Of a stretch of DNA of 64,000 nt, positions 32,757 through 42,880 are shown in pieces (within the stretch, counting starts at the first letter, position 1; every line of letters starts with the position of its first letter). A program made the translations under genes and the position numbers. This DNA comes from Hymenobacter daecheongensis DSM 21074. Its GTDB lineage: Bacteria > Bacteroidota > Bacteroidia > Cytophagales > Hymenobacteraceae. The DNA is taken from positions 310,001 through 374,000 of the forward strand of contig NZ_FQYN01000004.1 in assembly GCF_900141805.1 (NCBI RefSeq), in the 5' to 3' direction. Under the pieces are notes generated by a model. That model saw only the letters and a list, made by a program, of their open reading frames with translations, was not told where the DNA came from and made no database searches.

Positions 32757-33899
32757 ATGTTCGTCCACGTCGATTTCGCCGTTGTCTTTCAGCTGTTCTG
32801 CATTGTGCAGGGCCTCACCACGGCGGCGTATCTGCTGTTGGCCCGGCCCCGCATGGCCGCCGGCAAGTGGCTGGGCCTGCTGCTGCTGGGCCTCACGCTG
32901 CAGGTAATCGACTACTTTCTGAGCCGCTCGGGCGTGTATTACCGCAACCGCTGGCTGTACTTCACGCCACTGTTTTTCTCCTGGAGCTTCGGCCCGCTGC
33001 TGCTGGCCTACGTGCGGGCCCGCTACGCCCCGCAGCGGGCAGTGGGCTGGCGGCACCTCGTGCCGGGGGCCGGACAGGCGCTGTTTTATGTGCTCGTCTC
33101 GCTGCAGTCTTTCGATACGAAAACGTGGTTCTGGCTGGAAGTGCATAAGCCCGTGACGCGCTACCTGGAGCACTACGGGGCAGTGCTCTCGATGCTGGTG
33201 TATCTGCGGCTGGCACTGGGCACGCTGGCCGGGGCGGGTTCGCCGGCCCGCAGGCTGCGTCGGTTGCTGCTGGGGCTGGCCGGGTTCTACGGCCTGGTGG
33301 CCCTCGACCCGCTGGTGAACTCCTGGTATCTGCCGGCCGGGGCTCCGCGGTTCTATCTGAGTAGCCTGGTGCTGCCGGGGCTGGTGTATGGGCTGGCGCT
33401 GCTGGCCTGGCTCCACGACCGCAGCCGCCGGGTGCTGCTGCCGACTCCTGCGCCGGAGCCGGCGCCGGCCGAAGGCCCCCCGGCGCCACCACCGCCGGTG
33501 GCTACCGCGCCGGCCTTGCCCCCCGATGCGGCGCAGCTGGCTCGCGTGGTGCAGGCGCTGGAGCAGGAGGAGCTGTTCCGCAATCCGGAGCTGACCCTCG
33601 ACGCGCTGGCTCAGCACCTGAGTCTCACCCCCAACACTGTGTCGCAGCTGCTGAACGCCGGGCTGGGCCAGTCGTTTCACGACCTGGTGAACGGCTACCG
33701 GCTGGCCGAAGTGAAGCGCCGCCTGCTCACCGACGATGCCCGGCGGCTCACGGTACTGGCCCTGGCCCTGGAAGCGGGCTTCAACTCGAAGACCACTTTC
33801 AACCGCGTATTCAAGGAAAAGACCGGCGTCACGCCCAAAGAGTACCAAAAGAAGTACCATCCTACCCGTTGGGACGACTCGGTAGCGGCTCCCGGCTAG
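32757..33899 (+). CDS. Membrane-anchored AraC-family regulator
   Basis: A protein of 380 residues. The N-terminal half has about seven membrane helices (FAVVFQLFCIVQGLTTAAYLLL, WLGLLLLGLTLQVIDYFL, to LVLPGLVYGLALLAW). A Pro/Ala-rich linker (about 225-255) follows. An AraC-type DNA-binding domain takes up 270-370 (LTLDALAQHLSLTPNTVSQLLN, ALALEAGFNSKTTFNRVFKEKTGVTPKEYQKKY). Such proteins probably sense a signal at the inner membrane and act on nearby genes. A serine hydrolase gene follows after 27 bases and is a likely target. Confidence 0.88.
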   Translation: MFVHVDFAVVFQLFCIVQGLTTAAYLLLARPRMAAGKWLGLLLLGLTLQVIDYFLSRSGVYYRNRWLYFTPLFFSWSFGPLLLAYVRARYAPQRAVGWRHLVPGAGQALFYVLVSLQSFDTKTWFWLEVHKPVTRYLEHYGAVLSMLVYLRLALGTLAGAGSPARRLRRLLLGLAGFYGLVALDPLVNSWYLPAGAPRFYLSSLVLPGLVYGLALLAWLHDRSRRVLLPTPAPEPAPAEGPPAPPPPVATAPALPPDAAQLARVVQALEQEELFRNPELTLDALAQHLSLTPNTVSQLLNAGLGQSFHDLVNGYRLAEVKRRLLTDDARRLTVLALALEAGFNSKTTFNRVFKEKTGVTPKEYQKKYHPTRWDDSVAAPG

Positions 33900-33926
33900 G
33901 TTTGGGGCACACTAACTCTTCAGCCC

Positions 33927-35765
33927 ATGCGCCTGTTCCTTTGCCTTTCGCTGCTGCTGGGCGGCCTCTGCCCCGCCCTCGCCCAACCCTCAACCCCAGT
34001 GCCACCCCTGCCCCGCACCGTGGCGGCCCGCATTCAGCAGGTCGAAAACAGCCTGCTGCCCTACGTGCCCGTGCAGGGCCTGGCGGGCTGGAACCTGGCC
34101 GAGCGCATGAAATACCACCGCGTGCCCGGCTTGAGCATCGCCGTGATTCATGACTACAAGGTGGAATGGGTGAAAGCCTACGGCTGGGCCGATACCACGG
34201 CCCGCACGCCCGTCACGCCGGCCACGCTGTTCTCGGCCGGCTCCATCTCCAAGCTCGTGGCGGCCGGCGCGGCTATGGCGCTGGTGCAGCAGGGCCGGCT
34301 CAGCCTGGATGCGCCCATCAACACATATCTGAAATCCTGGAAGCTGGCCGAGAATGACTTTACCCGCACCCGGCCCGTCACGCTGCGGCTGCTGCTGAGC
34401 CACCAGGGCGGCACCAGCCAGTCGTCGTACTGGGGGTTTGTGCCGGGCAAGGGGCCGCTGCCCTCCGTGGTCGATATCCTCAGCGGCCAGCCCCGGGCCG
34501 AATCCCGCCCGGTAGTGGTAAACCGACTGCCCGGCACCGGCTTCCAGTATTCCGGCGGCGGCTACCTGGTGGCCCAGCTGGCCCTCACCGATGCCACCGG
34601 CCAGGACTTCGTGCCCCTCACGGAAAGCCTGCTGTTCCGGCCCCTGAAGATGACCGGGGCCACCTTTGCCCAGCCTCTGCCCCCGGCTCTGCAGCCCCGG
34701 GCGGCCTGGGCGTATTCGGCCAATGCTTGGTTCAAAGGCATGCCCTACCTGTATCCGCAGCAGGCCCCGGCCGGCCTCTACGCCACCCCCACCGACGTGG
34801 CCCGCTTCCTGATTGAGGTGCAGCAGGCCTACCGCGGCAAGGGCAAAGTGCTGACGCAGACCACGGCGCGCGAGATGCTCACGCCCCAAGCCGAAGTATC
34901 CCTCGGCACCTACCGCGAGCAAATGGCCTTGGGCCCGTTTCTGCTGCAGCGGGCCGATAAAACCGATGAGGCCAGCCGCTACTTCGAGCACACCGGCGTG
35001 AATGCGGGCTTCCTGGCCTACGCCCTCGGCAGCGTAACGGGCGGCAACGGCGTGGTAATTATGATGAACAACGACGGCGGCGCGGCCGAGCTGGGCAAGG
35101 AGTTGCGCCGGGCCGTGGCGAAAGTGTACGGCTGGCCCGACTTTCTGCCCCCAGCCATTCAGCCCGCCGCTACGCCCGCGCCAGCCCTGGCCGCCTACGC
35201 CGGCCGCTACCAGCGCGGCCCCGATGAGGTGGTAGAGTTCCGGGTGCAGGGCAGTCATCTGGTCGAATCCATCAACGGCGGCCCCGCAATCCTCACCTAC
35301 CCCATTGCCCCCGATACCGTCGCCTTCACCGATTTCGCCCTGACCGGCGTGTTTGAGCGAAACGCAGCCGGGCAGACAACTGGCTTCCGGATGCTGGGCG
35401 TGGGGCCGGTGCCCGCCATGCCCCGCCTGCGCCCCGAGCAGCTGCTGCCCAACGAGTTGCTGCGCCTGGGCCGCGTGCCCGAAGCCGTGGCCGGCTACCG
35501 CGCCATGAAGCTGAATGAGTACCAACTCACCTACATGGCCTACGACCTCTACCCGCGCGGTGCCGCCGGCTGGCCCGCCATCGAGGGCTTGCTGGGCCTG
35601 GCGCTGGAGCAGTTTCCGCAGTCGGCCGTAGTGCACGCCCGCTGGGGCGACCTGTACGCGGTGAAGGGCGACACGCCCCGCGCCATCGGGGCCTACCAAA
35701 CCGCCCTGCGCCTCAATCCCGACGATAAGGATTTGCGGGAGAAGCTGCAGGGGCTAATGAAGTGA
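33927..35765 (+). CDS. Class C beta-lactamase-fold serine hydrolase with TPR tail
   Basis: A protein of 612 residues with a signal peptide (cut near residue 20, PALAQ). The hydrolase domain (about 55-405) has the SxxK motif Ser106-Ile-Ser-Lys109 in LFSAGSISKL. The second motif is FQYSGGGY in place of the usual YSN, and a third is HTG (FEHTGVNAGF). A lipocalin-like beta domain (about 420-510) and TPR-like helices (about 515-610; GDTPRAIGAYQTALRLNPDD) follow. It likely acts on a peptide or ester outside the inner membrane. A resistance role is not shown. It is 27 bases after the AraC-type regulator. Confidence 0.88.
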   Translation: MRLFLCLSLLLGGLCPALAQPSTPVPPLPRTVAARIQQVENSLLPYVPVQGLAGWNLAERMKYHRVPGLSIAVIHDYKVEWVKAYGWADTTARTPVTPATLFSAGSISKLVAAGAAMALVQQGRLSLDAPINTYLKSWKLAENDFTRTRPVTLRLLLSHQGGTSQSSYWGFVPGKGPLPSVVDILSGQPRAESRPVVVNRLPGTGFQYSGGGYLVAQLALTDATGQDFVPLTESLLFRPLKMTGATFAQPLPPALQPRAAWAYSANAWFKGMPYLYPQQAPAGLYATPTDVARFLIEVQQAYRGKGKVLTQTTAREMLTPQAEVSLGTYREQMALGPFLLQRADKTDEASRYFEHTGVNAGFLAYALGSVTGGNGVVIMMNNDGGAAELGKELRRAVAKVYGWPDFLPPAIQPAATPAPALAAYAGRYQRGPDEVVEFRVQGSHLVESINGGPAILTYPIAPDTVAFTDFALTGVFERNAAGQTTGFRMLGVGPVPAMPRLRPEQLLPNELLRLGRVPEAVAGYRAMKLNEYQLTYMAYDLYPRGAAGWPAIEGLLGLALEQFPQSAVVHARWGDLYAVKGDTPRAIGAYQTALRLNPDDKDLREKLQGLMK

Positions 35766-35775
35766 GGTAGCCCAT

Positions 35776-36531
35776 TTATTCGCCCATTGCATAGGTGATA
35801 CCTCCCAGCAGATGACGCAGGAAGAGCGGTTCGCGGAAGCTGTCATCCGTGTGTCCGCCAGCCGTATAAAAAGCTCGGCCGCCCTCATAGGTGTGATACC
35901 AGGCAATGGGATGAGTACCGGGGCTGTGAGTACCGCCCGTGTAGGTCGTTTCGTCCAGTGTAGCCAATATGCGCAGGTCGGGAGCCAACCGCTGGAAATT
36001 GTACCACTCGTCGGTGCGCACCCAGCGGGCGGGCAGAAAGCTGGTGGAGGCATGCACATTATCAGTCACCTGCACAGTAGCCTGCTGAATGGCCGGGTGC
36101 CCGTTGAAATAGGCCCCCACCAAGCCGTTGTACCAGGGCCAGTCGTATTCAGTATCGGTGGCGGCATGCACCCCGACGAAGCCACGACCCAGACGGATAT
36201 ACTGTTCAAAAGCGGACTGCTGAGCAGGATTCAACACTTCCTGCGTGGTGCTGAGAAACACTACCGCCTTGTATTTGCGCAACGTATCAAGTCGGAAGCG
36301 CGGCGCGGCATTGGTTGTGTCTACCCGAAAGCCATTGTCCCGGCCCAGTTGCTGAATGGCCCGCAACCCCACTGGTATGGAGGGATGATAGTACCCACCG
36401 GTTTTATAAAAGACCAATATAGCCGGGGTTGGTGGCACCGCCGGAGCAGGAACGGGGGCTGGATTTTTTTCAGTGCACCCTACCAGAAGCAGAGCTACAC
36501 TCAGTAGCAGATATCGGCCGGCTGAAAACAT
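35776..36531 (-). CDS. ThuA-like lipoprotein
   Basis: A protein of 251 residues. Lipobox LLVGC (Cys19), Pro/Ala-rich linker, then a ThuA domain (about 36-250): ILVFYKTGGYYHPSIPVGLRA, FVGVHAATDTEYDWPWYNGLVGAYFNGHP, and the C-terminal HPIAWYHTYEGGRAFYTAGGHTDDS. ThuA is a glutamine-amidotransferase-like fold linked to trehalose use in rhizobia, but exported Bacteroidota members act on unknown sugars. It converges on the serine hydrolase gene 10 bases away. Confidence 0.9.
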   Translation of the reverse strand: MFSAGRYLLLSVALLLVGCTEKNPAPVPAPAVPPTPAILVFYKTGGYYHPSIPVGLRAIQQLGRDNGFRVDTTNAAPRFRLDTLRKYKAVVFLSTTQEVLNPAQQSAFEQYIRLGRGFVGVHAATDTEYDWPWYNGLVGAYFNGHPAIQQATVQVTDNVHASTSFLPARWVRTDEWYNFQRLAPDLRILATLDETTYTGGTHSPGTHPIAWYHTYEGGRAFYTAGGHTDDSFREPLFLRHLLGGITYAMGE

Positions 36532-36557
36532 AATTAAAGACAGTTTGAGGGAACGGG

Positions 36558-37844
36558 CTACGGCACTACAAGCTTGCGCACCGCGTAATATTCCTGTTGC
36601 TCTACAAGCACAGTGTATACACCTGATTGCAGTCCTAAAGCCACGGGATGAATAATGGCGCCCCGGCTTTTTGTCAGCATCAGCGTTTGCCGCACGCGCC
36701 CCAGCGCATCAGCTATCTGCACTTTGCATGGGCCAGCCAGCGGCGTATCGAGCTGCAGTTGTACCGTTTGCCCAACCACTGGATTGGGCCACAGTTCTAA
36801 ACGCGCCGGATTATACTGCGCTGCCCGAGTCGCCAGCACCGCACCCGAGCGCCAGGTAGTAGTAATGGCCGGCGACGTGCCGTCATCGCCACCGTTTACC
36901 ACCAGCCGCCCCGCTACCACGGCCGCTACCGGCGACAGTAGGCCCGTAGGAAGCGGGGTGAGGTCGCGCCAACTGTTGGTGCCAGGATTGTATTCCATCA
37001 TATGGGCTGACAGTATTGCCCCATTTAGCCGCCCCCCCACTACCACTATACGATTGTTGAGGGTAAAAACGGAATTGGTGATATGCCCTACGGCGCGGGG
37101 CATATTCGCCCGCGCCGTCCAGGCATTAGTAGCCGGGTCATACTCAAACAGCGTGCTCTGGTTGCCAAAGGATTCGTCGCCGAGCAGCTGCCCGCCCATA
37201 GCGTACAATTTTCCATTGAGGGCCACGCCGCCCAGATGGTTGGTGGCGATGGGCATAGGAGCCCGTAGTATCCAGGTGGGAGCCGCCGCATCAAGATTCA
37301 AGGCCCAGTGCTCGGGGGCATCCCGCTGCACTACATCACCAATGCGCACGGCCCCGCCGAAAAAATGCAGCTCACGCCCCAGGCGAACTACCATACCCGC
37401 GCCACGAGCCGCGGGCAGAGGTACAAAGGCATTCCAGGTATTGGTAGGAATATGATACCGCCACACATGGTCGGTGATAGGGCCCGGATGCTGGCCTACG
37501 TAGCCGCCCGCAAAGTATAGGTTCACCCCATCTTCGGCCGTGCCCGAGTGCGTGATTCCCTCGGGCATATCGGCCATGGGGCTCCAGGAATCGGTAGTCG
37601 CCTGGTAAACCTCACAACGTCGCGTCACCTCGTAGTTGCTATTGTAGAAGCCCCCCATCACATAAAGCCTATCGCCGATACCGACGCCCTGGGCCTCACT
37701 GCGCCCCAGCGTATTGCGTGCGCCCGATACCCAACTAATGGGTAGCGGGACCTGTGCGCTAGCTGGCTGCGTTATAGTCACGCAACTGAGGCATAAGATC
37801 AGTGCGATGCTGCCTCTTATTTTCTTGTACGGTAGCATATTCAT
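36558..37844 (-). CDS. Kelch-repeat T9SS cargo protein
   Basis: A protein of 428 residues (ATG at 37844; another at 37838 is equally possible). Signal peptide with cut near 30 (PASAQ). Six or so kelch repeats (about 48-335; GDRLYVMGGFYN, VNLYFAGGYVG, GKLYAMGGQLLG, NNRIVVVGGRLN, AGRLVVNGGDDG) should make a propeller. A T9SS sorting domain ends it (about 350-428, LELWPNPVVGQTVQL ... GVYTVLVEQQ). Its base use is less GC-rich than the neighbours (many A/T third positions), as is the 157-base gap upstream, which hints at recent gain. Confidence 0.85.
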   Translation of the reverse strand: MNMLPYKKIRGSIALILCLSCVTITQPASAQVPLPISWVSGARNTLGRSEAQGVGIGDRLYVMGGFYNSNYEVTRRCEVYQATTDSWSPMADMPEGITHSGTAEDGVNLYFAGGYVGQHPGPITDHVWRYHIPTNTWNAFVPLPAARGAGMVVRLGRELHFFGGAVRIGDVVQRDAPEHWALNLDAAAPTWILRAPMPIATNHLGGVALNGKLYAMGGQLLGDESFGNQSTLFEYDPATNAWTARANMPRAVGHITNSVFTLNNRIVVVGGRLNGAILSAHMMEYNPGTNSWRDLTPLPTGLLSPVAAVVAGRLVVNGGDDGTSPAITTTWRSGAVLATRAAQYNPARLELWPNPVVGQTVQLQLDTPLAGPCKVQIADALGRVRQTLMLTKSRGAIIHPVALGLQSGVYTVLVEQQEYYAVRKLVVP

Positions 37845-38001
37845 GTGAATGCCTGAAAATATTGTCAGAAAAGCAAGATCAGCCTCACTCAGTCACAGGG
37901 CTTACGGATTTAAATGAGGTGCGCTGTTTTAGCAGAGAAAAAGCTGCCACACTGATTGACTGGGAAGTACAATAAATCTACTAATAATATTACTAGCTGC
38001 G

Positions 38002-39123
38002 TTAACTCAGCGCCTGCGCCAGATCGGCCAGCAGCTCCTCCACCGGCTCAATGCCCACGCTCAGCCGCACCAGCCCTACCGTGATACCCAGCGCCGCCTG
38101 CTGCTCCACCGTGAGCGAGCGGTGCGACGTGCCCAACGGATACGACAGCGACGAATCGACACCCGCCAGGGAGGGCGCAAACGGGAACCGCTGGCTGCGC
38201 CGCATGAAGCCGTTCACCACCTCCGCGTCATCCTCCAGCAGAAACGACAGCATACCCCCGAACTGCCCCGCGCCCTGCTCCAGCGCCAGTGCGTGCTGCG
38301 GGTGCGTCTCCAGCCCCGGATAATTCACTTGCCGCACCCTGGGGTGGGCCGCCAGAAATTGAGCAACGACCAACGCATTGTAGCTGTGCTCGCGCATCCG
38401 AATCCGCAATGTTTTGAGCCCGCGCACAGCCAGCCAGCTCTCCATCGGGCTCAACGTAAGCCCATAAAACACCCCAATCTGCTTAAGCCGGGCCGCCACT
38501 TCCGCATCGGCCGCCACTACCACGCCGGCCGTCACGTCGCTGTGGCCGCTGATGTACTTGGTCACGCTGTGCAGCACGATATCGGCGCCTAGCGCTAAGG
38601 GACGCGTGATAACGGGCGAGGCAAACGTGTTGTCCACCACCAGCTTCAGGCCGTGGACGTGGCACTCAGCAGCCAGGCGGCGCAGGTCGGCCACGCGCAA
38701 CAGCGGGTTGCTGATAGTTTCGGCCAGCAGCAGCCGTGTGGTAGGCTGCACAAACTGCGCTAAGTCGTAGAGCTGCTCGAAGGGAACATACGTTACCACA
38801 ATGCCCATGCGGCTCAGCTCGGCATTCAGCAGCGCCGAGGAGCCGCCGTAGATATCGGCGGCGCACAGGACATGGTCGCCAGCCTGGCAGAGGGCGGCAA
38901 TGGCGGCGAAGATAGCGGCCATGCCCGAGCCGGTAGCAATGGCGCCCGCGCCGCCTTCCAGCTCATTCACCTTATCGGCCAGCTCATCGGAGTTCGGGTT
39001 GCCGTTGCGCGAGTAGAGGTAGCGGCTGCCGGGCTCCCCGAAATACTGCTCCAGCTCATTCAGGTCGTCGAATTTGAAAACCGAAGTCTGGTAGATCGGG
39101 GTGATTTTGGGCTTGATAGTCAT
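38002..39123 (-). CDS. Cys/Met metabolism PLP enzyme (cystathionine synthase/lyase type)
   Basis: A protein of 373 residues; the start at 39123 (MTIKPKITPIYQTSVFKFDD) fits the family. It is a trans-sulfuration enzyme: RYLYSRNGNPNSDELADKVNELEGG, GSGMAAIFAAI, VVDNTFASP, and PLP-binding Lys189 in LHSVTKYISGHSDVTAG. Whether it is a gamma-synthase, beta-lyase or gamma-lyase cannot be fixed by sequence alone. The last 10 codons are close to a low-GC intergenic tract. Upstream of the start is a short inverted repeat (39157-39231). Confidence 0.9.
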   Translation of the reverse strand: MTIKPKITPIYQTSVFKFDDLNELEQYFGEPGSRYLYSRNGNPNSDELADKVNELEGGAGAIATGSGMAAIFAAIAALCQAGDHVLCAADIYGGSSALLNAELSRMGIVVTYVPFEQLYDLAQFVQPTTRLLLAETISNPLLRVADLRRLAAECHVHGLKLVVDNTFASPVITRPLALGADIVLHSVTKYISGHSDVTAGVVVAADAEVAARLKQIGVFYGLTLSPMESWLAVRGLKTLRIRMREHSYNALVVAQFLAAHPRVRQVNYPGLETHPQHALALEQGAGQFGGMLSFLLEDDAEVVNGFMRRSQRFPFAPSLAGVDSSLSYPLGTSHRSLTVEQQAALGITVGLVRLSVGIEPVEELLADLAQALS

Positions 39124-39156
39124 GGATAGATTTCGCGCAGTGTCTCGGAGTGTAAA

Positions 39157-39231
39157 ACCGCAGGGTAGCGCAGTGTCGGTCAATGGCCCACCGCGAAACC
39201 CTGCGATTAGCCACGGCGCTACCCTGCGTGA
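39157..39231. repeat. Inverted repeat between trans-sulfuration gene and atpC
   Basis: CGCAGGGTAGCGC (about 39160-39172) pairs with GCGCTACCCTGCG (about 39217-39229), with a second CGCGAAACCCTGCG block between. It fills the upstream space of the trans-sulfuration gene. Confidence 0.7.
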
Positions 39232-39239
39232 AAAAGCAA

Positions 39240-39270
39240 AAAAGCCTTTCCCGGCAAAGGAAAGGCTTTT
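39240..39270. terminator. Terminator of atpDC
   Basis: A 12 bp perfect stem (39240-39251 with 39259-39270, AAAAGCCTTTCC) with a 7-base loop and A/T ends, 21 bases past the atpC stop on the minus strand. Confidence 0.85.
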
Positions 39271-39290
39271 CCAAAGAAGAAAAAGATGGT

Positions 39291-39536
39291 TTAGGCCACA
39301 ACGCCTTCTGCCAGTACAATTACGTTGTTGCGGAGCACTTCCACCACGCCACCGGCAATGTGGAACGCCTCCCGGCCTGCGGCACCCATCACCGTAATAT
39401 CACCGGCTTTCAGGGCGCTGATGAGCGGCGCGTGGTTGTTGAGCACCTCAAACAGCCCATCGGTGCCGGGAAACTGCGCCGACGTAACCTCGCCCGCAAA
39501 CACTTGCCGGTCCGGCGTGATGATTTCTAAATGCAT
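39291..39536 (-). CDS. atpC: ATP synthase F1 epsilon subunit (short form)
   Basis: A protein of 81 residues holding only the N-terminal beta-sandwich (MHLEIITPDRQVFAGEVTS, FPGTDGLFEVLNNHAPLISAL, GGVVEVLRNNVIVLAEGVV). The usual C-terminal two-helix domain (about 45 more residues, which inhibits ATP hydrolysis) is absent; this is common in Bacteroidota. It links the rotor to F1. It follows atpD with a 107-base gap that contains an inverted repeat. Confidence 0.95.
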   Translation of the reverse strand: MHLEIITPDRQVFAGEVTSAQFPGTDGLFEVLNNHAPLISALKAGDITVMGAAGREAFHIAGGVVEVLRNNVIVLAEGVVA

Positions 39537-39549
39537 GGGTTGATTATTA

Positions 39550-39641
39550 GATGAGTTGATGTGCTGATGTGCTGATTAATCATCGCCCCAAAGAGCAATT
39601 ACGAATCAGCACATCAACCAGTCAACACATTAGCACATCAA
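39550..39641. repeat. Inverted repeat between atpD and atpC
   Basis: TTGATGTGCTGATGTGCTGATT on the left (about 557-577) faces AATCAGCACATCAA and later TTAGCACATCAA on the right. The arms are made of a tandem GATGTGCT unit. It splits the atpDC operon and ends about 3 bases from the atpD stop. Confidence 0.7.
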
Positions 39642-39643
39642 AT

Positions 39644-41158
<1,515 letters not shown>

Positions 41159-41189
41159 TTATAGTAAATGGTGCAACGTTTTCAGGGCG

Positions 41190-41221
41190 CAAAACTACGG
41201 CTTAATCCCCGCTTTGCCAAA
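41190..41221 (-). promoter_or_regulatory. Promoter of atpDC
   Basis: The minus strand reads TTTG (218-221), 20 bases, then TAGTTTTG (190-197), a perfect match to TTTG-N19/20-TAnnTTTG. The 5' leader would be about 35 bases. Confidence 0.8.
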
Positions 41222-41415
41222 GCTCCTTCGGGGGAAAGATTTGCCGACGTTTTCCAACAACCTCGCGGGCTGAAAATCAGCTCTTAAAGCCCGTTTAAAG
41301 GGCTTTATTCATCTGGGACCAGAAAAAATGTTGGAAAAATTTTTGCCTGAAAATTTGCCTCCCATAATTCCGGTAGTACATTTGCACACCCAAACAGCAC
41401 ACTGGTTTGGTTTTT

Positions 41416-41488
41416 TGTCCGATGGTGTAACTGGCAACACGCTTGATTTTGATTCAAGAAAGTCCAGGTTCGAGCCCTGGTCGGACAA
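41416..41488 (+). tRNA. tRNA-Gln (anticodon TTG)
   Basis: A complete 73-base cloverleaf. Acceptor TGTCCGA pairs with TCGGACA (416-422/481-487), D stem GTGT/ACAC, anticodon stem CTTGA/TCAAG with loop TTTTGAT giving anticodon TTG (449-451), and T stem CCAGG/CCTGG with loop TTCGAGC. The discriminator is A488; CCA is not encoded. It lies in the gap upstream of prs, a common Bacteroidota position. Confidence 0.97.
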
Positions 41489-41500
41489 CTCTCGAGTAAC

Positions 41501-41552
41501 GCGAAAGGCGCTGATGCTTCCTCCCCGGAAGAATCGGCGCCTTTCGCTTTTT
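41501..41552 (+). terminator. Terminator of the tRNA-Gln gene
   Basis: An 11 bp stem (GCGAAAGGCGC, 501-511 with 537-547) followed by T5, 13 bases after the tRNA. Confidence 0.85.
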
Positions 41553-41565
41553 GCACCACTAATGC

Positions 41566-41629
41566 CGCTGATTCTACGCTGATTTCACCAACCGCTCAAA
41601 AAACCCGCCCTCAATCAGCGGAATCAGCG
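41566..41629. repeat. Inverted repeat upstream of prs
   Basis: CGCTGATTCTACGCTGATT (566-584) pairs with AATCAGCGGAATCAGCG (613-629) with a 2-base bulge. It is part of the 533-base gap between atpD and prs. That gap otherwise holds the atpDC promoter, tRNA-Gln and its terminator. Confidence 0.7.
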
Positions 41630-41682
41630 CATGCTCTGCGTCATCTGTGATCCATCAGTGATTCATCCTTCTCCCCTTTGCC

Positions 41683-42612
41683 ATGTCACAGCGTGTTAAA
41701 ATCTTCGCGGGAAATGCTTCTCACGAACTCGGTGAAAAAATTGCGGCCGCCTACGGCCAGCCCCTCGGCGACCTGAGCATCCAGCGCTTTGCCGATAAGG
41801 AGTTGGGCCCCAGCTTCAACGAAAGCGTGCGGGGCTGCGCCGTGTTCCTGATTCAAAGCACCAACCCGCCGGCCGAAAACCTGATGGAGCTGATGCTGAT
41901 GGTGGACGCCGCCAAGCGCGCCTCGGCCGCCTCCGTGACCGTGGTGATGCCCTACTACGGCTACGCCCGCCAAGACCGCAAAGACAAGCCCCGCGTGAGC
42001 ATCGGGGCCAAAGTAGTGGCCGACTTCATTCAGAGCGTGGGCACCGACCGCCTGATGACCTGCGACCTGCACGCAGGCCAGATTCAGGGCTTCTTCGATA
42101 TTCCCGTCGATCATCTGGATGGGGCCACCGTGACGGCCCCATACATCAAGTCATTGAACCTGGACAACCTCATCTTCGCCTCGCCCGACGTGGGCGGCGT
42201 GGTGCGCACGCGGGCCTTTGCCAAGAAGTTCGGGGCCGAAATAGTGGTGTGCGACAAGATGCGCCTGCGGGCCAACGAAATTGCCTCCATGCAAGTAATT
42301 GGCGACGTGACGGGCATGAATGTGGTGCTGGTGGATGACATTGTGGACACGGCCGGCACCATCTGCAAGGCCGCCGAGCTGCTAATGGAGCGCGGGGCCA
42401 AGTCGGTGCGAGCCGTGATTACGCACGCCGTGCTCAGTGGCCCGGCCCACGAGCGAATCCGCAACTCGGTGCTGGAAGAGTTGATTGTGTGCGACACAAT
42501 TGCGCTACGTGAGGAAAACCCAAAGGTGAAAGTAGTATCACTGGCTAGCTTGTTTGCCCGCGCCATTCACAATGTGGTGTCGCACGAGAGCATAAGCTCG
42601 CTGTTTGTATAG
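41683..42612 (+). CDS. prs: Ribose-phosphate pyrophosphokinase
   Basis: A protein of 309 residues that makes PRPP from ribose-5-phosphate and ATP for nucleotide, His and NAD synthesis. Signature blocks: YYGYARQDRKDKPR, TCDLHAGQIQGFFD, ASPDVGGVVRTRAFAK, and the PRPP loop VVLVDDIVDTAGT. In many Bacteroidota the order is tRNA-Gln, prs, rplY, pth. Here a small gene and a CocE-type hydrolase lie between prs and rplY. Confidence 0.98.
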   Translation: MSQRVKIFAGNASHELGEKIAAAYGQPLGDLSIQRFADKELGPSFNESVRGCAVFLIQSTNPPAENLMELMLMVDAAKRASAASVTVVMPYYGYARQDRKDKPRVSIGAKVVADFIQSVGTDRLMTCDLHAGQIQGFFDIPVDHLDGATVTAPYIKSLNLDNLIFASPDVGGVVRTRAFAKKFGAEIVVCDKMRLRANEIASMQVIGDVTGMNVVLVDDIVDTAGTICKAAELLMERGAKSVRAVITHAVLSGPAHERIRNSVLEELIVCDTIALREENPKVKVVSLASLFARAIHNVVSHESISSLFV

Positions 42613-42618
42613 AGCCGC

Positions 42619-42843
42619 ATGGACTTTTCTACCCTGCCTGCTCCTGTACATTCCATATCAGCCGTTGCGGGCGGGGCTCTGATAGTTTTTTTATTTTTTG
42701 CTACCCTGAGCTGGTCATTTCCAGCTGGCCCATTTAAGCCCAACTTTATGCGCTTGCTGCTGGGACTGGCCGGCAGTACGTTGATTATACTGATTATGCG
42801 GTTTATTGTCCGGCTCTATGTTAGTCGAATGACTGGACAATAA
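42619..42843 (+). CDS. Small two-helix membrane protein of unknown function
   Basis: An open frame of 74 residues, 6 bases after the prs stop. Two hydrophobic helices are predicted (about 14-34 AVAGGALIVFLFFATLSWSF; about 43-66 RLLLGLAGSTLIILIMRFIV), and the tail is basic. I recognise no family. Close coupling to prs and a strong terminator just after it support it as real, but codon use is more AT-rich than prs. It may be a recent or fast-changing gene. Confidence 0.55.
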   Translation: MDFSTLPAPVHSISAVAGGALIVFLFFATLSWSFPAGPFKPNFMRLLLGLAGSTLIILIMRFIVRLYVSRMTGQ

Positions 42844-42880
42844 GCTTACATATTTTTGGCGTCGTCGTTATGATTTGAGC

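Noticed and set aside
37845..38001. A low-GC gap tested for a small gene or RNA
   Set aside because: No frame with a sensible start and no clear hairpin or tRNA-like fold was found; it holds nothing I can support.
39550..39641. The repeat between atpD and atpC as an operon-splitting terminator
   Set aside because: There is no T tract and the arms are imperfect. It may lower atpC expression, but that cannot be shown from sequence.
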